From NCBI RefSeq assembly GCF_916618955.1, contig NZ_OU745390.1, forward strand, positions 3,782,001-3,846,000: DNA of 64,000 nt. Reading direction: 5' to 3'. Position numbers and translations under genes: made by a program. Of this stretch, positions 38,445 to 47,377 are shown piece by piece; the first letter of the stretch is position 1, and each line of letters starts with the position of its first letter. The DNA is from Pseudomonas sp. Marseille-Q3773 (GTDB lineage Bacteria > Pseudomonadota > Gammaproteobacteria > Pseudomonadales > Pseudomonadaceae). The notes under the pieces are model-generated. The model saw nothing but the letters and a program-made list of their open reading frames with translations, searched no databases and was not told where the DNA came from.

Positions 38445-39842
38445 TTATTCGTCGTCGTCGAAGTTGTACATGCCCGGCGCAAGGTTCTCGAAGCGGGTGT
38501 ACTTGCCGATGAACGCCAGGCGCACGAAGCCGATAGGGCCGTTACGCTGCTTGCCGATGATGATCTCCGCCACGCCCTTGTGCTCGGTCTCGGGGTGATA
38601 CACCTCGTCGCGGTAGACGAACATGATCACGTCGGCGTCCTGCTCGATCGCACCGGATTCACGCAAGTCGGAGTTCACCGGGCGTTTGTTCGGCCGCTGT
38701 TCCAGGGAGCGGTTCAGCTGCGACAGGGCGATGACCGGGCAGTTGAACTCCTTGGCCAGGGCCTTGAGCGAGCGGGAGATCTCGGAAATCTCGTTGGTAC
38801 GGTTGTCACCGGCCGAACCGGGGATCTGCATCAGCTGCAGGTAGTCGACCATGATCATGGCAATTTCGCCGTGTTCACGCGCCAGGCGCCGGGTGCGCGC
38901 GCGCATCTCCGAGGGGCTGATGCCGGCGGTGTCGTCGATGAACAGCTTGCGGTCGTTGAGCAGGTTCACCGCCGAAGTCAGGCGCGGCCAGTCGTCGTCG
39001 TCGAGCTGGCCGGAACGCACCTTGGTCTGGTCGATACGGCCCAGCGACGACAGCATACGCATGATCAGCGATTCACCTGGCATCTCGAGGGAGAACACCA
39101 GCACCGCCTTGTCGGTACGCAGCACGGCGTTCTCCACCAGGTTCATGGCGAAGGTGGTCTTGCCCATCGACGGACGGCCGGCAACGATGATCAGGTCGGC
39201 CGGCTGCAGGCCGCTGGTCTTCTCGTCCAGGTCGGTGAAGCCGGTGGAAACACCGGTGATGTCGCTGTCGGAGTTGAACAGCGTGTCGATACGGTCGATG
39301 GCCATGGTCAACAGTTCGTTGACCCCTACCGGGCCGCCGGTTTTCGGCCGCGCCTCGGCGATCTGGAAGATCTGCCGCTCGGCATCGTCGAGAATCTCTT
39401 CGGCATTGCGCCCTTGCGGGTTGAATGCGTTGTCGGCGATATCGGTACTGATACTGATCAGCTGGCGCAGGGTGGCACGCTCGCGAATGATCGCGGCGTA
39501 GGCTTTGATGTTGGCCACCGACGGGGTGTTCTTGGCCAGTTCGGCCAGGTACGCCAGGCCGCCGACCTGCGAGGACAAGCCTTCCTTGTCGAGCTGCTCA
39601 TGCAACGTGACCACGTCGAAGGGCTGGTTGGCGTCCGCCAGCTTGTGCACGGCACGGAAGATCAGGCGGTGGTCATGCCGGTAGAAATCGCCATCCGACA
39701 CCTGGTCCAGTACGCGCTCCCAGGCGTTGTTATCCAGCATCAGGCCACCGAGCACGGCCTGTTCGGCCTCGATGGAATGCGGCGGCACCTTCAGGGCTGC
39801 GGTTTGCAGGTCAAGCTGTTCGGGGGTGGTGATCTCGTTCAT
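38445..39842 (-). CDS. dnaB: Replicative DNA helicase DnaB
   Basis: 465 residues, hexameric 5'-3' helicase of the replisome. The N-terminal domain has [19 protein letters not shown]; the RecA-like domain has Walker [32 protein letters not shown] and the DnaB signature [41 protein letters not shown] region. ATG 39842 (MNEITTPEQ) is chosen over an ATG 14 codons upstream that lies among T-rich terminator sequence. It is separated from rplI by a terminator. Confidence 0.97.
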   Translation of the reverse strand: MNEITTPEQLDLQTAALKVPPHSIEAEQAVLGGLMLDNNAWERVLDQVSDGDFYRHDHRLIFRAVHKLADANQPFDVVTLHEQLDKEGLSSQVGGLAYLAELAKNTPSVANIKAYAAIIRERATLRQLISISTDIADNAFNPQGRNAEEILDDAERQIFQIAEARPKTGGPVGVNELLTMAIDRIDTLFNSDSDITGVSTGFTDLDEKTSGLQPADLIIVAGRPSMGKTTFAMNLVENAVLRTDKAVLVFSLEMPGESLIMRMLSSLGRIDQTKVRSGQLDDDDWPRLTSAVNLLNDRKLFIDDTAGISPSEMRARTRRLAREHGEIAMIMVDYLQLMQIPGSAGDNRTNEISEISRSLKALAKEFNCPVIALSQLNRSLEQRPNKRPVNSDLRESGAIEQDADVIMFVYRDEVYHPETEHKGVAEIIIGKQRNGPIGFVRLAFIGKYTRFENLAPGMYNFDDDE

Positions 39843-39870
39843 GGCCACGAAAGAATTCTTGAGGATGAAA

Positions 39871-39910
39871 AAGACAAAGGGCACGGCCTGTCAAAAACAG
39901 GACCGTGCCC
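39871..39910 (-). terminator. Rho-independent terminator after rplI
   Basis: On the minus strand GGGCACGGTCCTG-TTTTTGA-CAGGCCGTGCCC is followed by TTTGTCTTTTT. It ends the rpsF operon just before dnaB. Confidence 0.85.
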
Positions 39911-39955
39911 GATGTTAACCGCCCGGCTCACCAGGAGCCAGCCAGTCAGCGCAGC

Positions 39956-40402
39956 TTAGGCAGCTACGACGACCACACGTACGGTGGCTTCAACGTCGCT
40001 GTGCAGGTGCACGGCTACGTCGTATTCGCCAACCTGACGGATGGTGCCGTTCGGCAGACGAACTTCAGCCTTGGCCACTTCAACGCCGGAGGCGGTCAGG
40101 GCGTCAGCGATGTCGTGGGTGCCGATCGAACCGAACAGCTTGCCTTCGTCGCCAGCGGTGGCAGTGATGGTCACTTCCAGCTCGGCCAGTTGGGCAGCGC
40201 GGCTTTCAGCCGAAGCTTTCTTGTCAGCGGCTGCTTTTTCCAGCTCGGCGCGACGCTCTTCGAACGCAGCCAGGTTGGCGGCGTTGGCAACGGTGGCCTT
40301 GCCGAATGGCAGCAGGAAGTTACGGCCGTAACCAGCCTTAACCTTTACTTTGTCGCCCAGGTTGCCCAGGTTAGCGACTTTTTCCAGCAGGATCAGTTCC
40401 AT
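39956..40402 (-). CDS. rplI: 50S ribosomal protein L9
   Basis: 148 residues. [36 protein letters not shown] is the classical L9 N-terminal domain that binds 23S rRNA, followed by the long connecting helix ([16 protein letters not shown]) and the C-terminal domain. L9 helps maintain frame and ribosome spacing. Last gene of rpsF-rpsR-DUF2232-rplI. Confidence 0.98.
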
Positions 40403-40422
40403 TTGGTAAAACCTCTTAACTT

Positions 40423-41286
40423 TTAACCTTCACCGTTCGCGGAGTCATTCCCCTTGGGGGACTTGCGACCGCGAAAATCAATCAGGCTGTCGACAATGGC
40501 CAAAACCACCAGCAACGGATAAATCAGCTGCATGATCAGCGGCAACGTCACGTACATCCCCACCAGCCAGAAACCGGCCAGTCGGCCCTGCGCCACCAGC
40601 CCGTGCATCAAGGCGATGCCGGCCAGCACCAGGACCAGGCTCGAGGCCGATGCCAGGACGATGAACTGCGGCCCGATGAACGGGGCCACCACCATCACTG
40701 CCACCAAGACCGCCATGGTCTGTTTCGGCAACTTCAGGGCGCGAAACTCGCGACCGAAGCCTCCAGGGTTGTACAACGCTGCCTGCCAGTAGCGCGCCAG
40801 CACCAGGGCCAACACGCTGAACAATTGCACCGTCACTGCTGTGGAAGCGACCAGCACGGGGCGGATCAGCTCACCGGAAAGCACCGGTTGCCCTTCGATT
40901 TTCGGCATGGCGTCGGCAAACGCCTTGGCCAGCCCGTCGAAGGTTTGCGCCAGCGCCAGATCGAGCACGAGGCTGAAAGCCACGGCGAACACGGCACTGA
41001 CCACCAACACCCGGCTCCAGGGATGCTCGGCGCGCAGCAGCGCAGCCAGGCCCAGGGCACCCGCGATCACCAGGAAGGTGATCGGATCGCCCATGACCCA
41101 CACGGCCAGCCCGGCCAGCAGGCCGCCGGCGATGACCGTAGTAGCATCCTTGAACCCACGCCGCAGCAGCACAAGGCTGCCGGCAGCGGCACTCAACCAG
41201 AACAGCAGCGGCAATACCGCACTGATGACCACCACCAGGGTGGCCTGCACACGACCGCGCATGATGAAACTTGCTAACGCTCGCAT
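40423..41286 (-). CDS. DUF2232 (YybS-like) membrane protein
   Basis: 287 residues, about eight membrane segments ([53 protein letters not shown]). It is conserved between rpsR and rplI in pseudomonads. No catalytic motif is visible and function is unknown. The soluble C-terminal tail is short and charged ([16 protein letters not shown]). Confidence 0.85.
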
Positions 41287-41319
41287 GCTAATCCCTTACT
41301 GCTTGTCGACGACCCGGTC

Positions 41320-41550
41320 TCAGCGGCCGTGGCTGTCGGTGTAGGGCAGCAGGGCCAGGAAGCGGGCGCGCTTGATAGCGGTAGCCAGCTGACGCTGATA
41401 ACGAGCTTTGGTACCGGTGATACGGCTTGGAACGATCTTGCCGGTTTCGGATACGTAAGCTTTCAGGGTGTTGAGATCTTTGAAGTCGATCTCTTTCACG
41501 TCTTCAGCAGTGAAGCGGCAGAATTTACGACGACGGAAGAAACGTGCCAT
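41320..41550 (-). CDS. rpsR: 30S ribosomal protein S18
   Basis: 76 residues. [25 protein letters not shown] and [31 protein letters not shown] are hallmark S18 blocks. S18 pairs with S6 on the platform of the 30S subunit. A 28-bp gap separates it from rpsF. Confidence 0.98.
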   Translation of the reverse strand: MARFFRRRKFCRFTAEDVKEIDFKDLNTLKAYVSETGKIVPSRITGTKARYQRQLATAIKRARFLALLPYTDSHGR

Positions 41551-41578
41551 TTAATAGGCTCCTCTAAAGGTCCGTGGA

Positions 41579-42004
41579 TTACTCGTCAGCGTTATCGCTG
41601 GAGTCGCTGTCATTGCTGTCGTCGCCGTCGGCGGATTCAGCATGCTCAGGACGCTCACGACGCTCACGGCGCTCGCTGCGGTTTTCTTCAGCCTTCAGCA
41701 TCTCGGACTGGCCGGTAACGGCTTCGTCGCGACGGATGACCAGGTTACGGATAACGGCATCGTTGTAGCGGAAGTTGTCTTCCAGCTCGGCCAGGGCCTT
41801 GCCGGTGCACTCAACGTTCAGCATCACGTAGTGAGCCTTGTGAACATTGTTGATTGCGTAGGCCAGTTGACGACGGCCCCAGTCTTCCAGGCGGTGGATC
41901 TTGCCACCATCTTCTTCGATCAGCTTGGTGTAACGCTCAACCATGCCGCCGACTTGCTCGCTCTGGTCCGGGTGAACCAGGAAGATGATTTCGTAATGAC
42001 GCAT
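41579..42004 (-). CDS. rpsF: 30S ribosomal protein S6
   Basis: 141 residues. The core [25 protein letters not shown] ... [19 protein letters not shown] is S6. The long C-terminal tail is rich in Asp, Ser, Asn and Glu and ends DNADE; in gamma-proteobacteria such a tail is the substrate of the glutamate ligase RimK. First gene of its operon. Confidence 0.98.
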   Translation of the reverse strand: MRHYEIIFLVHPDQSEQVGGMVERYTKLIEEDGGKIHRLEDWGRRQLAYAINNVHKAHYVMLNVECTGKALAELEDNFRYNDAVIRNLVIRRDEAVTGQSEMLKAEENRSERRERRERPEHAESADGDDSNDSDSSDNADE

Positions 42005-42126
42005 GAATGCTCCTTACGGGTTAGTAGTCTGCCAGTGGATCTGGTCAGACAAGGAGTGAATGACACTGGTGTGTCTTGCCAGGGAGTAGAGGCACATGCG
42101 CACCTGCCAGCTCGGCAAGGGGCGCA

Positions 42127-42155
42127 ATTGTAGAGAAGGCGAGGCGTACAAGCAA
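42127..42155 (-). promoter_or_regulatory. Sigma-70 promoter of the rpsF operon
   Basis: Minus strand: TTGCTT (42150-42155), 17-bp spacer, TACAAT (42127-42132). The predicted start near 42120 gives a 5' leader of about 115 bases, long enough for the S6:S18 autoregulatory hairpin known in other bacteria. That hairpin is not proven here. Confidence 0.65.
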
Positions 42156-42199
42156 GGTGACTGGTGAATATTTGAACAGCCTGAAACACATTACAGACT

Positions 42200-42295
42200 G
42201 CCGGCTCTTTCGCGGGTAAACCGTTCCCACAGATACCCCACAGGGCTTAGTCCTTGTGCGATCCCTGTGGGAGCGGGTTTACGCCGGTACAGGCT
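42200..42295. repeat. Degenerate REP pair between rlmB and rpsF
   Basis: CCGGCTCTTTCGCGGGTAAACCGTTCCCACAG with an inverted partner CCTGTGGGAGCGGGTTTACGCCGGTACAGG. The right-hand copy lacks the usual CGCGAAAG part and the left has lost one base of CCCGCTCCC, so the pair is decaying. Confidence 0.8.
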
Positions 42296-42300
42296 GAAGA

Positions 42301-43047
42301 TCAGCGTTTGGCCTGGCGCTGGCGCACGGCCTCGAACAGGCAGACTCCGGTCGCCACCGAGACGTTCAGGCTGCTGACGCTACCGGCCATCGGCAGCTTC
42401 ACCAGGAAATCGCAATGTTCACGGGTCAGCCGGCGCATGCCCTTGCCTTCCGCGCCCATGATCATCACCAGCGGCCCGGTCAGGTCCTGCTGGTAGATCT
42501 CCTGCTCGGCTTCGCCAGCAGTACCGACCACCCACAGGCCACGCTGCTGCAACTTCTCCAGGGTGCGCGCCAGGTTGGTCACGGCCACCAGCGGGATCAC
42601 TTCCGCCGCACCGCAGGCTACCTTGCGCACCACCGGGGTCAGGGTTGCGGACTTGTCCTTGGGCACGATCACCGCCGTGGCACCGGCCGCGTCGGCGGTA
42701 CGCAGGCAGGCACCGAGGTTATGCGGGTCGGTGACGCCGTCCAGCACCAGGATCAGCGGCGGCGTTTCGCTGCGTTCGAGCAATTCCTCGAGCATCAGCT
42801 CGCCCCACACCTGGCTCGGGCTCACCTCGGCAACCACGCCCTGGTGCACGCCTTCGACCCAGGCATCCAGCTCGCGACGTTCGGCCTGGCCAACCGCCAC
42901 GCGGTTTTCGGCGGCCAGCGCCAGCAACGCCTGGATGCGCGGCTCGCTGCGCCCTTCCGACAGCCAGATCTGCTTGACCCGCTTCGGATGGTGCTGCAGC
43001 AATGCCTGCACGGCGTGAACGCCGTAGATCTTTTCCAGCTGACTCAT
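42301..43047 (-). CDS. rlmB: 23S rRNA (guanosine-2'-O-)-methyltransferase RlmB
   Basis: 248 residues, SpoU/TrmD-knot methyltransferase. N-terminal substrate domain (LEKIYGVHAVQALLQHHPKRV), then motif 1 DPHNLGACLRTADAAGATAVI, motif 2 VMIMGAEGKGMRRL and motif 3 GSVSSLNVSVATGVCLFEAVRQR. It modifies G2251 in the peptidyl-transferase loop. The start codon overlaps the rnr stop by four bases (ATGA). Confidence 0.95.
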   Translation of the reverse strand: MSQLEKIYGVHAVQALLQHHPKRVKQIWLSEGRSEPRIQALLALAAENRVAVGQAERRELDAWVEGVHQGVVAEVSPSQVWGELMLEELLERSETPPLILVLDGVTDPHNLGACLRTADAAGATAVIVPKDKSATLTPVVRKVACGAAEVIPLVAVTNLARTLEKLQQRGLWVVGTAGEAEQEIYQQDLTGPLVMIMGAEGKGMRRLTREHCDFLVKLPMAGSVSSLNVSVATGVCLFEAVRQRQAKR

Positions 43048-45620
43048 GACTTGTTCTTGCTCTTGCGTGGCGCGCCGGACTTCGACGGCCCTTTACGGTG
43101 CTTGGTCGGCTTGCCAGAGGTCTTGCCGCCCTTGTCCGACTTGCTGCCGGCATGGCCGCTGCTGCGCGCCTCGCTCATCAGCGCCTTCTTCATTTCTCGG
43201 CTCTTGCGCACTTCGGCGTTACGCTGCACGGCGTCTTTCGGGAAGTATGCCTCGGCAGTCTCGCTCTTGCGGCTGCGCGGCTTCGGCGTGGCCTTGGCTT
43301 CGAGCGGTGCCTGCTCGGCCTGGGCGGCAGCCGGCGCGGTGCCACGCTGCTTGCGGCCGATCGGAGCGGCAAGGGTGGTTACCGACACCTCGAAGTCGAT
43401 CTTGCGCTCGTCCAGGTCGACGCGCATCACCTTGACTTCGATCGTGTCACCCAGGCGGAAGCTGCGTCCGGTACGTTCGCCGGACAGGCGGTGGTGCACC
43501 GGATCGAAGTGATAGTAGTCCCCCGGCAGCGCACTCACGTGCACCAGGCCTTCTACATAGATATCGGTCAGCTCGACGAACAGGCCGAACCCGGTCACTG
43601 CAGTGATCACGCCCGGGAAGGTCTCGCCCACGCGGTCTTTCATGTACTCGCACTTGAGCCAGTTGACCACGTCACGAGTGGCTTCGTCGGCCCGGCGCTC
43701 GGTCATGGAGCACTGCTCGCCGAGTTGCTCGAGCGTATTCTCGTCGTACGGGTAGATACGTGCCTTGGGAATGCTCATGGCGCCGGCACGCTTGACGTGC
43801 GGTGTATCGACCCGGGAGCGGATGATGCTGCGGATGGCGCGGTGCACCAGCAGGTCCGGGTAACGGCGGATCGGCGAGGTGAAGTGGGTGTACGCTTCGT
43901 AGTTCAGGCCGAAGTGGCCGTTGTTTTCGGTGCTGTACACCGCCTGGCTCAGCGAGCGCAGCATCACGGTCTGGATCAGGTGGAAGTCCGGGCGCCCGGC
44001 GATGCTCGCCAGCAGGGCCTGGTAATCCTTCGGCGACGGGTCCTTGCCCTTGTGCAGGGTCAGGCCCAGCTCGCCGAGGAAGGCGCGTAGCTTTTCCAGA
44101 CGCTCCGGCGGCGGCCCATCGTGCACGCGGTACAACGCAGGCACGCCATGCTTCTGCAGGAATTCGGCGGTGGCCACGTTGGCCGCCAGCATGCACTCCT
44201 CGATCAGTTTGTGGGCGTCGTTGCGCACGGTCGGGCGGATTTCCGCGATCTTGCGCTCGTCGCCGAAGATGATGCGGGTTTCCTGGGTCTCGAAGTCGAT
44301 CGCGCCACGGGTGTGGCGTGCGGCCACCAGCACCTTGTACAGGTTGTACAGGTTCTTCAGGTCCGGCACGACTGCCTTGTACTCCTCGCGCAGCGCCTTG
44401 CCCTCACGGGTACGGGAGTGCTCGAGCATGCTGCTGACCTTGTTATAGGTCAGGCGGGCGTGGGAGTGGATGACGCCTTCGTAGAACTGGTAGTCGACCA
44501 TCTGCCCGGCCTTGTTCATGGTCATTTCACAGACCATGGCCAGCCGATCGACATGCGGGTTCAGCGAGCACAGGCCGTTCGACAGCTCCTCGGGGAGCAT
44601 CGGCACCACACGCTCGGGGAAGTACACCGAGTTACCGCGCTGCTGGGCTTCGACGTCCAGGGCCGAGCCCAGGCGCACGTAGCTGGACACATCGGCGATG
44701 GCCACATACAGGCGCCAGCCGCCGGAGAACAGGCGAAGCTTGCCCAGCGGCTCGCAATACACGGCGTCGTCGAAGTCGCGGGCGTCCTCGCCGTCGATGG
44801 TGACGAACGGCAGGTGACGAAGGTCGACCCGCTTCTCCTTGTCCTTCTCTTCGACTTCGGAGCGGAACTTGCGCGCTTCCTTGATCACTTCCTTGGGCCA
44901 GACGTGCGGGATGTCGTAGCTGCGCAGGGCAACGTCGATTTCCATGCCCGGCGCCATGTAGTTGCCGATGACTTCGACCACGTCGCCTTGCGGCTGGAAG
45001 CGTGGGGTTGGCCAGTGGGTGATCTTGATCTCGACGAACTGGCCGATCTTCGCGCCACCATTGCGCCCGGCGGTGACCAGCACTTCCTGCTGGATCTTCG
45101 GGTTGTCCGGGGTCACGTAGCCGATGCCGCCTTCTTCGAAGTAACGGCCGACCACGCTTTCGTGGGCACGGGAAATGATCTCGACCAGCACGCCTTCGCG
45201 GCGGCCACGGCGGTCGACGCCAGACACGCGGGCCAGGCCGCGGTCACCGTCGAATACCAGGCGCATCTGCGTCGGGCTGAGGAACAGGTCTTCGCTGCCG
45301 TCATCCGGGATCAGGAAGCCGAAGCCGTCACGGTGGCCAGAGACGCGGCCGCAGATCAGGTCCAGCTTGTCTACCGGGGCATAAGTGCCGCGCCGGGTAT
45401 AGATAAGCTGGCCGTCACGCTCCATGGCACGCAGGCGGCGGCGCAGGGCTTCGATCTGGTCTTCGTCGTGAAGACCGAACTCGGCCGCCAGCTCCTCGCG
45501 CGCGGCCGGTTCGCCGCGGTCGGCGAGGCGCTGCAGGATCAGCTCACGGCTGGGAATGGGGTTGTCGTATTTTTCCGCTTCGCGAGCGGCCTCGGGATCG
45601 AGGGATTGCCAATCGGCCAT
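43044..45620 (-). CDS. rnr: Ribonuclease R
   Basis: 858 residues, processive 3'-5' exoribonuclease that degrades structured RNA. Order: N-terminal helix-turn-helix (about residues 20-85), cold-shock domains (GRVSGHRDGFGFLIPDDGSEDLFLSP), catalytic RNB domain with FVTIDGEDARDFDDAVYC (catalytic Asp cluster), S1 domain (FPGVITAVTGFGLFVELTDIYVEGLVHVSAL), and a Lys/Arg/Ser-rich tail. Upstream-coupled to rlmB, as is usual. It is divergent from the tRNA-Leu genes. Confidence 0.97.
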   Translation of the reverse strand: MADWQSLDPEAAREAEKYDNPIPSRELILQRLADRGEPAAREELAAEFGLHDEDQIEALRRRLRAMERDGQLIYTRRGTYAPVDKLDLICGRVSGHRDGFGFLIPDDGSEDLFLSPTQMRLVFDGDRGLARVSGVDRRGRREGVLVEIISRAHESVVGRYFEEGGIGYVTPDNPKIQQEVLVTAGRNGGAKIGQFVEIKITHWPTPRFQPQGDVVEVIGNYMAPGMEIDVALRSYDIPHVWPKEVIKEARKFRSEVEEKDKEKRVDLRHLPFVTIDGEDARDFDDAVYCEPLGKLRLFSGGWRLYVAIADVSSYVRLGSALDVEAQQRGNSVYFPERVVPMLPEELSNGLCSLNPHVDRLAMVCEMTMNKAGQMVDYQFYEGVIHSHARLTYNKVSSMLEHSRTREGKALREEYKAVVPDLKNLYNLYKVLVAARHTRGAIDFETQETRIIFGDERKIAEIRPTVRNDAHKLIEECMLAANVATAEFLQKHGVPALYRVHDGPPPERLEKLRAFLGELGLTLHKGKDPSPKDYQALLASIAGRPDFHLIQTVMLRSLSQAVYSTENNGHFGLNYEAYTHFTSPIRRYPDLLVHRAIRSIIRSRVDTPHVKRAGAMSIPKARIYPYDENTLEQLGEQCSMTERRADEATRDVVNWLKCEYMKDRVGETFPGVITAVTGFGLFVELTDIYVEGLVHVSALPGDYYHFDPVHHRLSGERTGRSFRLGDTIEVKVMRVDLDERKIDFEVSVTTLAAPIGRKQRGTAPAAAQAEQAPLEAKATPKPRSRKSETAEAYFPKDAVQRNAEVRKSREMKKALMSEARSSGHAGSKSDKGGKTSGKPTKHRKGPSKSGAPRKSKNKS

Positions 45621-45782
45621 CAGAAGGGGTTCACCTTGGGGTATATAGATAGGAATTCTGGCATAGGCGTATTGAAACCGGAAATGTCAGCCTTGGACAG
45701 CCCCACCGGCACCTCGTGCGGACAGGAATAGGCCTGCGGAATCAACAAGTTGAATTTTTTGAAATTTTTTTTGCTCAGGGGG

Positions 45783-45811
45783 TTTACAGCCCCCCGGACC
45801 GTCCGTATAGT
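45783..45811 (+). promoter_or_regulatory. tRNA-Leu promoter
   Basis: TTTACA (45783-45788), 17-bp spacer, TATAGT (45806-45811). An AT-rich run (AATTTTTTGAAATTTTTTTT) just upstream looks like an UP element, and the GC-rich discriminator TGCGC after the -10 is typical of stringently controlled stable-RNA promoters. Confidence 0.8.
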
Positions 45812-45890
45812 GCGCACCACAACGACGGACAACCCCGAAGTTGTAGTAGAGATAGGCGACGCTGTAAAGCATCTTTTATCTCGAATGTGT

Positions 45891-45977
45891 GCCCAGGTGG
45901 CGGAATTGGTAGACGCGCTGGTTTCAGGTATCAGTGGCTTAACGGCCGTGGAAGTTCGAGTCTTCTCCTGGGCACCA
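45891..45977 (+). tRNA. tRNA-Leu (anticodon CAG), copy 1
   Basis: 87 bases including encoded CCA. Acceptor GCCCAGG pairs with CCTGGGC; D arm GGCGGAATTGGTAGAC; anticodon stem CTGGT/ATCAG with loop TTCAGGT; long class II variable arm GGC-TTAAC-G-GCC; T arm GTTCGAGTC. It reads CUG, the commonest Leu codon in this genome. Confidence 0.98.
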
Positions 45978-46065
45978 AATATTTTCAAGCAATAGATGAC
46001 CAAGGATCTGTTGCTACTGTGTGAAAGCGAACGATAGTCGCCTTCTCCAGACGATGTAAAGCTTT

Positions 46066-46152
46066 GCCCAGGTGGCGGAATTGGTAGACGCGCTGGTTTC
46101 AGGTATCAGTGACTTAACGGTCGTGGAAGTTCGAGTCTTCTCCTGGGCACCA
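46066..46152 (+). tRNA. tRNA-Leu (anticodon CAG), copy 2
   Basis: 87 bases, identical to copy 1 except two compensating changes in the variable arm (GGC/GCC to GAC/GTC). It lies 88 bp downstream of copy 1 with no promoter that I can see between, so both are probably processed from one transcript. Confidence 0.98.
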
Positions 46153-46156
46153 TACA

Positions 46157-46187
46157 AAAACCCACTAGCTTGCTAGTGGGTTTTTTC
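46157..46187 (+). terminator. Terminator of the tRNA-Leu operon
   Basis: AACCCACTAG-CTTG-CTAGTGGGTT followed by TTTTC: a strong Rho-independent terminator immediately after the second tRNA. Confidence 0.93.
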
Positions 46188-46305
46188 TTGCCTGCGATTT
46201 TTGTCTCGCCCTCTCCTGCCGGGATTGCTCTGGCGCTCGATCTCACAGGCGCAGCAAGGCCCAAGGCGATCCGCCCATGAATTTCTCCTCATCCGGCCAC
46301 TTGAG

Positions 46306-46319
46306 AAACGATTTCGTTT
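46306..46319. promoter_or_regulatory. Palindrome AAACGA-TT-TCGTTT upstream of the iron transporter
   Basis: A perfect 14-bp dyad 45 bp before the ATG of the ferric-iron binding protein gene, close to where a promoter must lie. It does not match the Fur box core (GATAAT). Probably an operator or hairpin of unknown use. Confidence 0.4.
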
Positions 46320-46363
46320 ACCATTGTTTCCAAATATGTAGCCGTAAGCGAGGAAGTACCCGC

Positions 46364-47377
46364 ATGACGATCCGCCCGCAACCGCTGATGCGAACCTTGG
46401 CCGCCGCCGTGCTGAGCCTGGTCATCGGCGCTCCGGCCGCCATGGCAGATGCACCGGTCACCCTGACCATGTACAACGGCCAGCACAAGGAAATCGGCGA
46501 AGCCATCGCCAAGGCCTACGAGGCCAAGACCGGTATCCACATCAACATCCGCAAGGGCAGCAGCAACCAGCTGGCCAGCCAGATCATTGAGGAAGGCGAC
46601 CGCTCGCCGGCCGACATTATCTACACCGAAGAGTCCCCGCCCCTGAACAACCTGGGCGAGCTGGGCCTGCTGGCAAAGATCGACGATGCCACGCTGAACA
46701 TGCTGCCCAAGGAATATGTTGGCGCCAACGGCACCTGGATGGGCGTCACGGCACGCACCCGCGTGGTCGTGTACAACCCGAAGAAGATCGACGAGAAAGA
46801 CCTGCCGACTACCGTCATGGATTTCGCCGGCCCTGAATGGGATGGCCGCGTCGGCTATGTACCCACCAGCGGCGCATTCCAGGAACAGGCTGTGGCCATC
46901 CTGAAGATGCACGGCCGTGAAGCCACCGAAGAATGGCTGACCGGCCTGAAAGCCTTCGGCAAGACCTACACCAACAACATGGTCGCCCTGAAGGCCGTGG
47001 AAAAAGGCGAAGTCGCCGCGGTGCTGGTGAACAACTATTACTGGTACGCCCTGGAACGCGAGCGCGGCAAGCTCGATTCCAGGTTGTACTACCTGGCCGA
47101 TGGTGATGCCGGCAACCTGGTAACCATCTCCGGAGCTGCAGCGGTCAAGGCCAGCAAGCACCCGAAGGAAGCCCAGGCCCTGCTCAACTGGATGGCCAGC
47201 GAAGAAGGCCAGCGCGTCATCACCCAGACTACCGCCGAATACCCGCTGCACAAGGGCATGGTCTCCGACCGTGGCCTGAAACCGTTCGAAGAGCTGCGCC
47301 CGCCGAAGATTTCGCCGGCGGACCTGGGCAATGCCGAGGAAGCCATCGAGCTTGAGCGCGAGGTCGGCCTGCTCTGA
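46364..47377 (+). CDS. Ferric-iron ABC transporter substrate-binding protein
   Basis: 337 residues; the signal peptide ends GAPAAMA-DA. FbpA/FutA/AfuA type: LTMYNGQHKEIGEAIAKAYEAKTGI, SPADIIYTEESPPLNNLGELGLL, GVTARTRVVVYNPKKI and VNNYYWYALERERGK with the adjacent tyrosines expected to bind Fe(III). GAGGAA supports ATG 46364; the open frame upstream begins at an unsupported ATG. Its stop overlaps the permease start. Confidence 0.9.
   Translation: MTIRPQPLMRTLAAAVLSLVIGAPAAMADAPVTLTMYNGQHKEIGEAIAKAYEAKTGIHINIRKGSSNQLASQIIEEGDRSPADIIYTEESPPLNNLGELGLLAKIDDATLNMLPKEYVGANGTWMGVTARTRVVVYNPKKIDEKDLPTTVMDFAGPEWDGRVGYVPTSGAFQEQAVAILKMHGREATEEWLTGLKAFGKTYTNNMVALKAVEKGEVAAVLVNNYYWYALERERGKLDSRLYYLADGDAGNLVTISGAAAVKASKHPKEAQALLNWMASEEGQRVITQTTAEYPLHKGMVSDRGLKPFEELRPPKISPADLGNAEEAIELEREVGLL

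Noticed and set aside
45750..45995. 81-codon frame running through the first tRNA-Leu (…AELVDALVSGISGL…)
   Set aside because: It is the well-known false frame obtained by translating a tRNA-Leu gene; the tRNA fold is complete.
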